64,000 nucleotides of DNA from Clostridia bacterium (GCA_024404115.1 JAKSQM010000002.1:62001-126000), one strand, 5' to 3'; positions 7,343-17,894 are shown, counted from the first letter of the stretch. The notes: generated by a model from the sequence alone, not told the origin. Numbers and translations are program-made.

Positions 7343-9611
7343 AAAGGTCATTGCCGTTATACTCAGCGTTATTTGTATGACGCAGGTTTCTCTTCAAGCG
7401 TTTGCCGCAAGCTTCACTGGCAAATCCTATGTAAAAGAAATGATTATCAGTTACGGCAAAACTCCCGATGATGCAAAAGCATGGCTGAAAAATAATAACT
7501 ATAAAATTATTGACTGCAACATCAACGAGGGTGCAGACGATACATTTTCAACAAAAAGAGCTGTGTATCTTGGCTATAAAACAACAATGGATGCTGATAA
7601 AGCTCTCACTGATATGAAGCTCATGAATATGAAAGGCAACTACAGCACAGTTGATTATCAGAATATTCTTGAAGAGCAGAAAAACGACATTCGTTCTTTC
7701 ATTGAAGACTTTGTTGTTGCTGTTTCAGAATACAGAGCAAATTATAAAAAAGGTCAGGCTCGTGCTGTTGCTGCACATGATATGCTTAACCTTCTTTATG
7801 ATGATGATACAGATTGCGATATGGGCGACCTTCTTCTTGAAAAAATTAAGGAAGAATACAAAGCCGAAGATTTTGAAAAGCTTTCTAAAGAAGAGCAGTC
7901 AAAGCATGCGGATATGACAACTATCCTCATGCAGAGCAACGTAACAGCAGTTCTTGCAATGGAGCAGATTATCGCTCTTGCAACAGATGACAGCGACACT
8001 GTATGGACAGAAAGATATGACGAGGGTCTCAGCTATTCATCAATGCTTTTTGATGTTATGCAAAATGAAAACTTACCTGTTTCAAAGGCAGCTGCAGCTC
8101 TTGCATCCAGGTATGATAAAGAAGCAAAGATTATCGCAGAAAAAGCTGATGCTTATGTAAAATTCCTTGAGATCTATTCAGAATCGGGAATCACACTTGA
8201 AAGCTCAGAGGAAGATCTTAAAGCTTATTTTAAAGATAAGAGCGAAACAGATTCTGCAATGTGGTTTGCCGCAGGCACACAGTATGAAAAGCTTAAAACA
8301 TTTGTTGATGATGAGGATATTTCACTTATTGATGTTTTGACGGATGATTTCTACGATGTTAAAACTGATGACAGAAATATGCTTTATCCTCTTGTATCTG
8401 TTCTTACTGACGGACAGAAAGCTTGCCTTAATTACCTTTCTTTATATCAGATCGTTGCAATGGGCATCAATGATGATAAAGTTGTAGAAGATGCAATGAA
8501 AGACCTCAATCTCAGCGATAAAGATAAAGGTTCAGTTTCAATTTATGAGGGCATTGACCGTTCAATCTTCAGCGAAGATATTGCAATGACAAGTTCAGCA
8601 AATAAACTTCAGACATCAAGTGATAAAGATTTTTCAACTAAATGGTTTGATGATGGTATTTCAACATCTACAAAGGTTTTATATATCGCTCTCGGCGTTT
8701 CAGTTGCTGCAACAATCGTTGCTTTTATTACTTCTGATATATTGAAATCAGCAAGCACTGCGGTAGCAAGGAATTTTGCTGAAGCTGAAGCCGCTGAATC
8801 ATGTGTAAAAACTGTAGCCGAAGATCTTGAAGAAGAGATTGTTGATGATGCCTTGAGCGAAAGCAGCGATTTATCAGATGAGGTTGTTCAAAATATAGTT
8901 GAAGAAATAAGTGATGAAGAGGTACAATACGGTAGAGTTGTAGCGGATTTCCAAAGCACAGGCGGAATGGCTAAATATTTCAGATATGCAGGTTTTGCTA
9001 TGCTTGCTGTTTCAGCAATACTTATGGGTATCTCAGCGTGGAGAACATACAATGACCTTAAAGCATATTACAACACAGAATTTACTCCCATTCCTATGCA
9101 CATTGTAAATCAGGGCGTAAATGAAAATGACGAAAAGGTATTTACTTACTACACAGCTGTTGGTTGTAACCGTCTTGAAGCACAGATGGTAAATGAAAGA
9201 ACAGAGATACTTAAAGGCTTTGGCGATATTAACGGCGATGTTGGTAAGCAGTGGGTTGCTCTTTACACAACAACAGATAAAGCTGCTGGTAATCCTATCA
9301 CAGCCGATTTTCTGACACAGTATGCTAAATCAGAAATCCCTGGTGAAACAACAGCACTTTCAATCTTTGGTGAAAGCACTGCGCAGAATCTTACAAACCA
9401 CAAGAACGGCTACACTTTTGCAGATAACAAGGGCGGCATTTACCTTTTCTATGGCACTGATTCATCTGTATTTGCAGGCAGTGCAATTTCTACAGGCGTT
9501 TATGCTCTCATTGCAGGCGGCAGCCTTTTAGTGTTTGGTCTTGCATCATTCTTTATAACAAAGAAAGTCAGAAGCAAAAAGAATAAAAAGGAGAATGCAG
9601 ATGAAAAATAA
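7326..9611 (+). CDS. Secreted protein with MABP-like strands split by helical and TM regions (operon gene 2)
   Basis: 761 residues. I place the start at the ATG at 7326, which sits right before Lys-rich MKKIVKKV and has GAAAGG upstream, rather than the TTG at 7305. The order is: signal peptide (1-29), one MABP-like strand set (YVKEMIISYG..YLGYKTT..ALTDMKLMNM, about 36-100), an alpha-helical acidic domain (about 110-440) ending in SIYEGIDRSIFSEDIAMTS, two hydrophobic segments (about 450-473 and 551-572) flanking an acidic helix, a second MABP-like part (FTPIPMHIVN.. WVALYTTTDKAAGNPIT.. GIYLFYGTD, about 590-715), a third TM (719-745) and a Lys-rich tail. Same architecture as genes 3 and 5, so these are paralogs. 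The function is unknown; the helix-plus-TM insertion inside a beta-prism recalls membrane-inserting proteins, but that is speculation. Confidence 0.75.
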   Translation: MKKIVKKVIAVILSVICMTQVSLQAFAASFTGKSYVKEMIISYGKTPDDAKAWLKNNNYKIIDCNINEGADDTFSTKRAVYLGYKTTMDADKALTDMKLMNMKGNYSTVDYQNILEEQKNDIRSFIEDFVVAVSEYRANYKKGQARAVAAHDMLNLLYDDDTDCDMGDLLLEKIKEEYKAEDFEKLSKEEQSKHADMTTILMQSNVTAVLAMEQIIALATDDSDTVWTERYDEGLSYSSMLFDVMQNENLPVSKAAAALASRYDKEAKIIAEKADAYVKFLEIYSESGITLESSEEDLKAYFKDKSETDSAMWFAAGTQYEKLKTFVDDEDISLIDVLTDDFYDVKTDDRNMLYPLVSVLTDGQKACLNYLSLYQIVAMGINDDKVVEDAMKDLNLSDKDKGSVSIYEGIDRSIFSEDIAMTSSANKLQTSSDKDFSTKWFDDGISTSTKVLYIALGVSVAATIVAFITSDILKSASTAVARNFAEAEAAESCVKTVAEDLEEEIVDDALSESSDLSDEVVQNIVEEISDEEVQYGRVVADFQSTGGMAKYFRYAGFAMLAVSAILMGISAWRTYNDLKAYYNTEFTPIPMHIVNQGVNENDEKVFTYYTAVGCNRLEAQMVNERTEILKGFGDINGDVGKQWVALYTTTDKAAGNPITADFLTQYAKSEIPGETTALSIFGESTAQNLTNHKNGYTFADNKGGIYLFYGTDSSVFAGSAISTGVYALIAGGSLLVFGLASFFITKKVRSKKNKKENADEK

Positions 9612-11832
9612 AGTATTAAAAATCATAACAAGCATTGTTCTTGTTCTTACAATTTGTGTAACAACCTGCACAAGTGCATTTGCTGCTTCAAATCAGCAAA
9701 GGTATATTTCTGATATTATTATATGCTCGGCTTCAAATGCTGAAGAAGCAGAGAAAGAGCTTAAAACTAATGGATACAAGCTCCTTTCAACTGAGTACCT
9801 TAACAAAGCTCTTAATAAGGGAATGTATCTTGGCTACAAAACAACAGCAAATCCCGATGAAGCAATCACAGACATTTCCGCTATGAATATGAGCGGAAAA
9901 TACAGTTTCTCTGACTATGAAATTCTCATGGAAAAGATGAAAGAAGATGTTGGCAAAACCGTTGAGGGTCTTGTGCCAATGATTAACGCATACAGAGAAA
10001 ATTATAAAGCAAATAATCCGCTTGCAGTTGAAGCTCATAAAATTCTTAACAAGTTCTTTGAGGATGATTCTGCAAAATATATGGGCGATTATCTTCTCAC
10101 CTGCGACCTTTCAGATACTACTGATTTAACAAAAGTTTTCATGCAGGGATACGGTCCGTTTATTGTTGACATTCAGCAGCTTCTTTTCCTTGCTGGTGAA
10201 AACGATTCAGACAAAAACTGGATTGAAAAAATGGCATCATCAGACCCTGATGCAGTTATTGATTTATATGTAGATTCTTACGCAACACCCAACAAGGCAT
10301 TTACAGCCCTTGCAAAAGATTATGGCAGTACTGTTGAGGACCTTGAACTTACATGGAACGGTTTATATGAACTGCTTTTAGACACATCAGATATCTATTT
10401 TAAGGATGAAACCTGTGTAGAAATTGATACAGTTGCTCTTGATGAACAGCTTGATTTAGCTGAAGAAAAATCAGAAGCAAAGCTTGATGATAAAAAATCT
10501 GATGAAGAAAACTTTGAGGTGCTTGAAAATATTGCTGAATCAACAAGCATTTATGATAGTATTGCAGACGCAAACCTTGCTTCATATCTTGCAAGTCTTG
10601 AATATGACGATGGCACAATGCTTGATTTCTTTATGAGACCATTTGAAGATGTTGACGAAACAGAGCTTTATACTCTTGCTCATTATATGGGCAAAAAATT
10701 AACAGCACAGCTTTCAAATGTCGGACTTACACAGATAGTTTCAAGAGCTCTTGTTGACGGTAAAAACGCTACAGCTGATAAGTTTGAAGAAATCAATGAA
10801 TCATTAAAGGAAGTTGAAGCATTTTCAATTTATGATGGCGTTGACAGAAGCCTTTTTGAAAACGGTGTTGCTCTTACAGGAGCTACAGTTGAAAAATATG
10901 TTTCCAGCGGTAAAGACTGGTCAGAGGATTTATTCAGCCGTATATTCCAGCCTGCAGGCGAGTATAAGTGGAAAGATTATTTTGCATTTTATGTTTTACC
11001 AGCAGCGGTTTCTTTGGTAGCTTATACAAGTTTGCTTATTGTTAATAAGTTTATGGAGCAGGCAATCCGCAAGGCTTTACTGGACGGCGCAGAGATAGTT
11101 GAAGCAACTGCTTCGAAAAATGTTATACAACTCATTCATAATGATTTGCACGATCAAATACACGCAACTGTACAGAAACATATTATTGCAAATCTTGCAT
11201 ATGGTAAAGGTCTTGTTGCACGTGGAGATTTAACATACCGTATTGTTTCAAATATCAGATGTGCATTCTTTGTTCTTACAATTGTAATGTCTGTTGTTTC
11301 TCTTGTAATGCTTGTTGTTACACTTGTTTCAAGCGATGAAAATCCCTCTGAAAAATATACATCAATTCCAAACCATATTGTTGACACCATAAACACAAAG
11401 CATGGCGATGACTATGTTGCGTATGATGCTGTTAAGAATACGCAGGGCGTTGTCGCTGACCTTAATAATTACAAGGGCACTAAAGGATGGCTTGTTCTTT
11501 ATACTACCAAAGACCCCGCAGCAGGCGCACCAATCACACCCGATTTCAAAATCGTGAAGGGTTCAACAAAAGCTCCTCTTGATTATGAAAACCTTAACCT
11601 TTTCGGTCAGACAGATGTTACAAATATTACAGCAAAAGACTTCACAGGTCTTTCTGATTCTGCTGGCGGAACATACGTATATTTCAGCCGTGGTGATATA
11701 AGCACAATAGGCTCTGTATTTTCAAACGGACAGCTTGCTATTTCAATTGGTATTGGTGCATGTCTGGGTATTGCACTTGGTGCTTTAAGTTCAAAATTAG
11801 TTGGCAAAAAGAAGAAAAAAGCTGAGGCTTGA
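9601..11832 (+). CDS. Paralog of gene 2: secreted MABP-like/TM protein (operon gene 3)
   Basis: 743 residues. The ATG at 9601 is chosen because AAGGAG sits 7 nt upstream; the ATG at 9595 would touch the ribosome site. The start overlaps the end of gene 2. The layout repeats gene 2: signal peptide (1-29, AFA), MABP-like strand set (YISDIIICSA..MYLGYKTT..AITDISAMNM), helical acidic domain with SIYDGVDRSLFENGVALTG (about 410), TM at about 460-481 and 555-577, then YTSIPNHIVD.. WLVLYTTKDPAAGAPIT.. GTYVYFSR, a C-terminal TM (about 711-733) and KKKKKAEA. It diverges from gene 2 in most of the helical domain but keeps all landmarks. Tentatively, a surface complex partner of genes 1, 2 and 5. Confidence 0.75.
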   Translation: MKNKVLKIITSIVLVLTICVTTCTSAFAASNQQRYISDIIICSASNAEEAEKELKTNGYKLLSTEYLNKALNKGMYLGYKTTANPDEAITDISAMNMSGKYSFSDYEILMEKMKEDVGKTVEGLVPMINAYRENYKANNPLAVEAHKILNKFFEDDSAKYMGDYLLTCDLSDTTDLTKVFMQGYGPFIVDIQQLLFLAGENDSDKNWIEKMASSDPDAVIDLYVDSYATPNKAFTALAKDYGSTVEDLELTWNGLYELLLDTSDIYFKDETCVEIDTVALDEQLDLAEEKSEAKLDDKKSDEENFEVLENIAESTSIYDSIADANLASYLASLEYDDGTMLDFFMRPFEDVDETELYTLAHYMGKKLTAQLSNVGLTQIVSRALVDGKNATADKFEEINESLKEVEAFSIYDGVDRSLFENGVALTGATVEKYVSSGKDWSEDLFSRIFQPAGEYKWKDYFAFYVLPAAVSLVAYTSLLIVNKFMEQAIRKALLDGAEIVEATASKNVIQLIHNDLHDQIHATVQKHIIANLAYGKGLVARGDLTYRIVSNIRCAFFVLTIVMSVVSLVMLVVTLVSSDENPSEKYTSIPNHIVDTINTKHGDDYVAYDAVKNTQGVVADLNNYKGTKGWLVLYTTKDPAAGAPITPDFKIVKGSTKAPLDYENLNLFGQTDVTNITAKDFTGLSDSAGGTYVYFSRGDISTIGSVFSNGQLAISIGIGACLGIALGALSSKLVGKKKKKAEA

Positions 11833-11844
11833 TAGGTGAACAGT

Positions 11845-13299
11845 ATGAAACAAAAAAGATTATTTTGCTTAATAATGATATTGGCTTTTGCCATTAGTTT
11901 CGCTGTTCCGTCAATGGCGGTAAGCACGATCGACGCAGTAGTTGAGTACGGTGGTAATGTCAAAGAATACACTACATTTTCTTCGGCATGGAATGCGGCG
12001 ACTAATGCAGCCAAATATGGCAACAATGTTGTCTTTAAACTTTGTAAAGATTGGAATTCATCAGGTATAATTTACTGCAATTTTGATGGCGATATTACCA
12101 TTGATTTAAACGGACATGCAATCAATAGAAATATTTCCGCACCGAAAAACGGCGGTGAAGTAATTTGCGCTGAATCTAACCTTACTATTATTGACTCCAA
12201 TCATGATAATGCTTCATCTTATGGCGATATTAAAGGCGGAATTATCACTGGCGGTGCAAACACTTCCGCTGGCGGCGCAATCTGCGTTCACGATTCTGCA
12301 ACAGTAAATATTAAAGGCATAACAATTCTCAACTGTGTATCAACAGATGAGGGCGGTGCAATTGCTATTGACAGTGAAAACGCTACTGTCAATATTGAAG
12401 ATGTTGCATTTTATAATAACCGTACATATGACGCATCAACTGAATGTTACGGCGGTGCTATCTATAACGATGGTGGAACATTAAACATCAAAAACTCTCT
12501 TTTCGAGGGCAATTATTCAGAGGATGACGGCGGCGCAATTTATGATGACGGCGGCAAACTGAATATAAAAGATACAACATTTTATTTTAACTCTTCAAAC
12601 GAAGAGGGCGGTGCACTTTTCCTTAACGATACAAAAACTGATTCTATAGACAGATGCACATTTAAGCAGAATACTGCTAATGAAGACGGCGGTGCTGTTT
12701 ATGTTGAATCTGTTGAAAATAATGCATTTTTTAATGAATGTAAAATGCACTACAACGATGCAAAAGAAAACGGCGGTGCAGTTTATATTAACTGCGACAA
12801 AGTTTTCCTTAACAGTGGCGAATACACCAAAAACACCGCTGGCGAAAACGGCGGCGGAATATATGTTGACAGCATGAATGATGTGAACGCTTATGGCAAG
12901 CTGATTGTAAGCGATAACACAGTGAACGGCAAGCAGAATGACCTTTGCCTTCAGAATGGCACATTCAGCGAGGCATATATTTACTGTGGCGGATTTACTG
13001 ATGGTGCATCTGTATGGCTTTGCTCAACAGATAACAATTCCCGCCTTGCCATAACAGGCATTGATAAATATCAGTTCAATAACTACATTCACTTTGATGA
13101 GGGTTATGGACTTGACAGAATTGAAGAGCATAAAATAAGTGATAAAGATATTCGTGCTGAGGGCTCGGCTTTAGGTAACGGAAACATTATTCTCATTTGT
13201 GTTCTTTCCGCAATTGTGGTGATTGCCGCAGTTGCAATGATTATCTATTCAAAGAAAAAGAAGAAGGGAGTGTCTGCAAATGCTGACAAAGAAAATTAA
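11845..13299 (+). CDS. Secreted, membrane-anchored right-handed beta-helix protein, Pmp-like (operon gene 4)
   Basis: 484 residues from ATG 11845 (AGGTGA upstream; a GTG at 11836 is less well placed). The order is: signal peptide (1-25), an N-terminal region with ITIDLNGHAINRN, then about ten beta-helix rungs carrying the GGAI/GGAV/GGGI motif of polymorphic membrane protein repeats (about 140-360), a membrane-proximal region, a TM helix (about 448-470) and a KKKKKG tail. Such parallel beta-helices are found in adhesins, autotransporter passengers and glycan-active proteins. I see no catalytic signature of a polysaccharide lyase, so a binding or structural role is more likely. It sits between MABP-like genes in the same operon and overlaps the next gene by 20 nt, suggesting it acts with them at the cell surface. 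Confidence 0.8.
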   Translation: MKQKRLFCLIMILAFAISFAVPSMAVSTIDAVVEYGGNVKEYTTFSSAWNAATNAAKYGNNVVFKLCKDWNSSGIIYCNFDGDITIDLNGHAINRNISAPKNGGEVICAESNLTIIDSNHDNASSYGDIKGGIITGGANTSAGGAICVHDSATVNIKGITILNCVSTDEGGAIAIDSENATVNIEDVAFYNNRTYDASTECYGGAIYNDGGTLNIKNSLFEGNYSEDDGGAIYDDGGKLNIKDTTFYFNSSNEEGGALFLNDTKTDSIDRCTFKQNTANEDGGAVYVESVENNAFFNECKMHYNDAKENGGAVYINCDKVFLNSGEYTKNTAGENGGGIYVDSMNDVNAYGKLIVSDNTVNGKQNDLCLQNGTFSEAYIYCGGFTDGASVWLCSTDNNSRLAITGIDKYQFNNYIHFDEGYGLDRIEEHKISDKDIRAEGSALGNGNIILICVLSAIVVIAAVAMIIYSKKKKKGVSANADKEN

Positions 13300-16200
13300 C
13301 TTCAAAAGCTTTAAGCATATTATCATTGCAGCGCTTTCTGTAATGATGGCGATTGCAATCGTTTTCACCTCATACGGTGCAATTGTCGGCGAGGTTTATG
13401 CCTATAGCGCAACATATATTTCTGAAGTGAAAGTTTTCAGCGGTGATTCACTTGCAAATGCAATTAAAAAATGCCGTGATGCAGGCTACACAGCTGTTGA
13501 AAAGAACCTTAACCATTCAGATAAAGGCGATTTAAAAGAAAACGGAATTTATGTAATCGGCTACAAAACAACCGATAAAGAAGAGGACAGCATCACAGGT
13601 CTTTCAATGCTTCAGATGAATTCCGGCTATCAGGATTGCACATATGGCGATGTTGCAGAAAGAGCCGTTGAAAAGCTTGGCAATATCCCTGAGCAGATAA
13701 TGAATGCTGTTGGAGAGTTCGTTGAAAATTATACAAGCGGAAGCGCTGCGGCAATTGCAGCTCGCAAAACTCTTGACTGCTATTATATTGATGAATACAG
13801 CAACCGCAAGCTTGGCGAATATCTTGTAAGCGGTCAGTGCACAGTGGATTTCATCAAAAAGCTCTTTGCACGCTCAAGCACATCTGTTGTTTCAGCTGTG
13901 TGCAACGCTCTTGTTGCAGGTGTAGCTGAAAGAAGCGATTCAAACTGGGCAATAAGACTTTCGAAATCATCTGAATTTCAAAAGCAGCTGCAGGATGATA
14001 CAAATTATGCGGTTTTTGACAAGTACTATAAGTCTTTAGCTAATGAGCTTGTTGAAGGCTTGCAGGCGTTTGCAAAGTCATTCCACGATGCAAAAGACAG
14101 ATATGATGAAAACAATAAAAAGGTTGAAATCCCCGAAACTGACGAAAAAGACAATACCGTTATTCCCGAAGAGACCGTTGAGGATATGGTAAACGGTGGC
14201 GAAATCCAGTTTGAGGATGGCGACGCATTTTATCTCTACGCTTACGGAATGCTCAATCAGTATAACTACAATGAAACCACAAAGCTTGGCGATTACATCG
14301 TTTCTCTTGGTGATTCATCCTATAAAGAAATTAAGGATTTGAGAAAAATATATCCGTTGGTTAAATGTCTTACCAATGGTCAGTTTGCAACAATGAGATT
14401 AAGCGGTGTTGCTTTTTCAGCCATTTATCTTTGCAATGAAAGAGGTCTTATAGAAAAAGCAGACGAGCAGATTACTGCAATTAAAAAAGATATTAAATCA
14501 AAAACAGGCGTTGATGCAATGTCAATCTGGACTGGCACAGACCAAACCATTTATAACCAGAAAGTTGCAGTTACATCAGATGCCTACAGAGCAAATTCAG
14601 CAGGTCAGATTTATAACACTCTCACTTCTCCCGACAGCGTTGATTCTTTCCTTTCTGAATCAATGTCAAAGCTTGAGATTGCTATGACCGTTATTGGCGT
14701 AGCTTATGCCGTAACACAGATTGCGGCAACAACTATCGGTTATATGTCCGCATTTGCAATCGGTTCACTTGGCACAAGCGCATCTATCTGGACAGTGTGC
14801 TGTGCAGGTATCGGCAGCGGCATTTTCGGCACAATATTCGGTGCGCTTGGCTGTGCAGTTATTATACTTAACTATGTTGCACTTGCCGCAATGTTTATTA
14901 TTATAGTTGCATTGGTTATCAAAGCTATATGGGATGCGTTTACAGACGATGACGCTGAGGACTTTTCTCCAATCCCTGCAGTTATGTTTGACCTTGCAGA
15001 TAACAGATATGTAAAATACGAGGTTGTCTGCGAAGGCGATGAGCCTGCAAATATCAACGGTGCAAACGCTCGCCGCTGGAATGCACTTTATTACACAAAG
15101 AGCGTTTATGTAGGCAAGCCTATCTGCTCATCAGAAATTGATGACCTTATTACTGTTCAGTATAACGATCACTCAACACCTATCGGTTATACACCTGTTA
15201 AATGCTTTGGCGAAGTTTTTGCTGCAAATCTTAACGCAAACTCTAAGTCAGATTCAGCATCAGTTTATATGTTCCTTAAAACAACACCAAACGAGATAAA
15301 TGAGGGAACAGAACAGCAGACAACTGGCGATGGCTACATTTCAAAGCTTTTACTTTCTGTTGAAAGCAGCCCCACAGCGGCAAAGGCTGCACTTACAAAA
15401 GCAGGTCTCAAGGTTATTGATATTAACCTTACACCCGCTACAGCAGATTCAAAAAGATACACCTATCTTGGATATGATACAACTAAAAATCCCAATGATG
15501 CTGTTACAGATATAAGAATTTCAGCAAAGAACACCTCTGGCTCGTTCTCTTTCGGTAACGCATCATATACATCCTGCGGAACAACGCCAACAGGTGATAC
15601 ACTGTATTACACATCATACAAAACAGCTGGTTCACCGATTCTTGCAGATATTCAGGTTAAGAATTCACTTAAAGACGCCCCCAGCGGCTATGAGCCTGTA
15701 AATATGTTCTGCGGCGGTAATGCTTTCAACTTCAATGTGGGCAGCGAAATTGATAACACTTTCTTTGCCTCTCACGATTCACAGCCTTATGACAACTGGA
15801 ATGACAAGGGAATGTACCTTTATTTCAAGCCGTCAGTTGCATACACTGAGGGTGAGGAATATATCTCAGGTATCGTTCTTGTGGCAGGTATGCCAACCTC
15901 TGGCGGCGGACACTCTGCTGATGAATATATTAAATCACTTGGACTTAAAAAGTTTGATCAGAACCTGACCCATGGCTGGAAAGCTGAGGAAAGAATTGAT
16001 TATGAGGATAGTACCGACATCATAATGTGGAAAAATGTTGATACATACATTTGTTACACCACAACACACAATCCATACAGAGCAATTTATGGCATAAAGT
16101 CATATACAAGCGAGCCTGGAAATGTTAATGTTTCTCCTCTTTTAGGTTCAATCAAAACAGGTGCTTACTCAGTTTGTGATACCTTGTTCTCATTGCCGTC

Positions 16201-17893
16201 AAGATGCTCAGGCAAACCCGATAAGGATGACTTAAACCGTGGTATATATGCATCACATTCATATCAGTTCCCCAATACCAGCGGTGAAAGAACAGGCATT
16301 ATTCAAGGCTCTTTAAGTGCATCAATATCTCCCGAAGATTACGAAAAAGTTGATTGGAAATCCTGCACTGAGAGAGGTAAGGGCATTTATGTTCTTGGTC
16401 CTGTTGAAAACGGAACACCTTTAACATTGAATGATGTTGTTGTTTCGTCAGATACAGAAGCTCCCAACGGATTTGTCAGCGTTCAGGACTTCAAAACACC
16501 TAACCGCACAGAGCCACACAATTTAGGCTACAATTCATCAAGCAAATATTTTATAAACAAGGACCTTGAACCTGTTTATATTTATCAAAGACAGCAGAAC
16601 GCTGGCGAGAAAAAATATATCTCTTCAATTTCTGTTAAATCTTTTGATTTCAAAGCTGCTACAGGGGCAGAAGAGTCAAAGTTTGACGATAGAACTAAAA
16701 AGAAGATTTATAAAACAGCAGATGACTGCTGTATTCAGGGACTTTTAGCTGAATGTACTGACGAAATCGTTCAGTCAAACCTTGCGGTCAGCTATTCACA
16801 GAGTGTATATGCTGTTGCAGAGCCTAAAAACAAAGACGCATCATATATCGGTGTTTCAAGAACAGACACTGAAACAAGTGCAATCACAGGAATTATCAGA
16901 TATAAAACAGATAAAAAAGATGTTCCTACAACAATTAAGGTTGAGAATGTTGAATACATCAAAGCAGGCGATATGATAAAAGATCCAAAAGGCTCCTATT
17001 ATCTCTATTACACCGATTCTGCCGGTGCAAGCCCTGGAATGCCTTTAACAAGTCTTAGTGTAAGCAAAGATGTATTTGACAAAGATTGTGCAACCGCTAT
17101 GACAACAACATCAACAGATACCACAGGCATAGACGGTTCAGCTGCAGCTTCTGGCAAGCTTTTCGGCGATTCAAGCTCAGAGTTGTATCTTCATATGGCA
17201 TATGCTGACACAGCAACAATGATGGAAGCTGTTTATGTTGGTCATGGTAAGACCAAAAAAGAAGCTCAGTGTAATCTTCTTGATCTTGGATGCAATATGT
17301 GCATTGACCTTGATCTGAACAAAGATACAAAGGGCGAATACATCTACATCGGCTATACAAGATACACACTTTTTGCAACTGAATATAAAAAAGGTGTTGC
17401 AAATCCCAAATATGCCGTAAGAGATATTATAGTTACAGTTGGTGAAGAGCATAAGAAATCATTCACCATCGGCAAAGCAAAATACACCAGTGCACTGGAT
17501 GAATACACATCTGTTAATAATTATGACGGTGTGAACGCAGTATCACTTAACACTGGCAACGGCGGTAAGAAAGTTTATGTTTATTACACAATAACCAAGA
17601 CCGCTGAAACCGAGGATCCCATTGCACGCTTAGGCGCATCATGCAGAGATTATGCTATGATTAACACTGATGATTTCAAGTGGGAACACATCCTTGATCC
17701 CAACGGCAACAAAGCCAATGTTAACGAAGGCGCTTTGAAGATTGCTGACGACGGCTCACATATTGTGGATAACCGAATTTATCTTTATGCAAGCAGATGC
17801 AACGGCTCTGTTAAAGAAAGTGCCGCTGTTGATATGAATTCAATCAGTTCAGAATTTGCAACATATGATGTTTATATGAAAGGGGTAAAGTAA
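13280..17893 (+). CDS. Giant secreted multi-module MABP-like protein with internal hydrophobic segment (operon gene 5)
   Basis: 1537 residues. The signal sequence (about 1-42) is followed by a MABP-like strand set (YISEVKVFSG..YVIGYKTTDK..SITGLSMLQM, 44-115), a helical domain ending in SIWTGTDQTIYNQKVAVTS (about 415-433), and a Gly/Ala-rich hydrophobic block (464-554) long enough for three TM helices. The prism then resumes (FSPIPAVMFD.. NALYYTKSVYVGKPI, about 560-680), followed by four further MABP-like units starting near 686, 859, 1111 and 1314. Unlike its paralogs it has no C-terminal TM, so the roughly 970 residues after the hydrophobic block should lie outside the cell. The GSLGTSAS..GIGSGIFGTIFGALG block is reminiscent of membrane-inserting hairpins. 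ATG 13280 has GGGAG 9 nt upstream and overlaps gene 4. The function is unknown; a multivalent binding or pore-forming role is a hypothesis. Confidence 0.75.
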   Translation: MLTKKINFKSFKHIIIAALSVMMAIAIVFTSYGAIVGEVYAYSATYISEVKVFSGDSLANAIKKCRDAGYTAVEKNLNHSDKGDLKENGIYVIGYKTTDKEEDSITGLSMLQMNSGYQDCTYGDVAERAVEKLGNIPEQIMNAVGEFVENYTSGSAAAIAARKTLDCYYIDEYSNRKLGEYLVSGQCTVDFIKKLFARSSTSVVSAVCNALVAGVAERSDSNWAIRLSKSSEFQKQLQDDTNYAVFDKYYKSLANELVEGLQAFAKSFHDAKDRYDENNKKVEIPETDEKDNTVIPEETVEDMVNGGEIQFEDGDAFYLYAYGMLNQYNYNETTKLGDYIVSLGDSSYKEIKDLRKIYPLVKCLTNGQFATMRLSGVAFSAIYLCNERGLIEKADEQITAIKKDIKSKTGVDAMSIWTGTDQTIYNQKVAVTSDAYRANSAGQIYNTLTSPDSVDSFLSESMSKLEIAMTVIGVAYAVTQIAATTIGYMSAFAIGSLGTSASIWTVCCAGIGSGIFGTIFGALGCAVIILNYVALAAMFIIIVALVIKAIWDAFTDDDAEDFSPIPAVMFDLADNRYVKYEVVCEGDEPANINGANARRWNALYYTKSVYVGKPICSSEIDDLITVQYNDHSTPIGYTPVKCFGEVFAANLNANSKSDSASVYMFLKTTPNEINEGTEQQTTGDGYISKLLLSVESSPTAAKAALTKAGLKVIDINLTPATADSKRYTYLGYDTTKNPNDAVTDIRISAKNTSGSFSFGNASYTSCGTTPTGDTLYYTSYKTAGSPILADIQVKNSLKDAPSGYEPVNMFCGGNAFNFNVGSEIDNTFFASHDSQPYDNWNDKGMYLYFKPSVAYTEGEEYISGIVLVAGMPTSGGGHSADEYIKSLGLKKFDQNLTHGWKAEERIDYEDSTDIIMWKNVDTYICYTTTHNPYRAIYGIKSYTSEPGNVNVSPLLGSIKTGAYSVCDTLFSLPSRCSGKPDKDDLNRGIYASHSYQFPNTSGERTGIIQGSLSASISPEDYEKVDWKSCTERGKGIYVLGPVENGTPLTLNDVVVSSDTEAPNGFVSVQDFKTPNRTEPHNLGYNSSSKYFINKDLEPVYIYQRQQNAGEKKYISSISVKSFDFKAATGAEESKFDDRTKKKIYKTADDCCIQGLLAECTDEIVQSNLAVSYSQSVYAVAEPKNKDASYIGVSRTDTETSAITGIIRYKTDKKDVPTTIKVENVEYIKAGDMIKDPKGSYYLYYTDSAGASPGMPLTSLSVSKDVFDKDCATAMTTTSTDTTGIDGSAAASGKLFGDSSSELYLHMAYADTATMMEAVYVGHGKTKKEAQCNLLDLGCNMCIDLDLNKDTKGEYIYIGYTRYTLFATEYKKGVANPKYAVRDIIVTVGEEHKKSFTIGKAKYTSALDEYTSVNNYDGVNAVSLNTGNGGKKVYVYYTITKTAETEDPIARLGASCRDYAMINTDDFKWEHILDPNGNKANVNEGALKIADDGSHIVDNRIYLYASRCNGSVKESAAVDMNSISSEFATYDVYMKGVK

Positions 17894-17894
17894 A

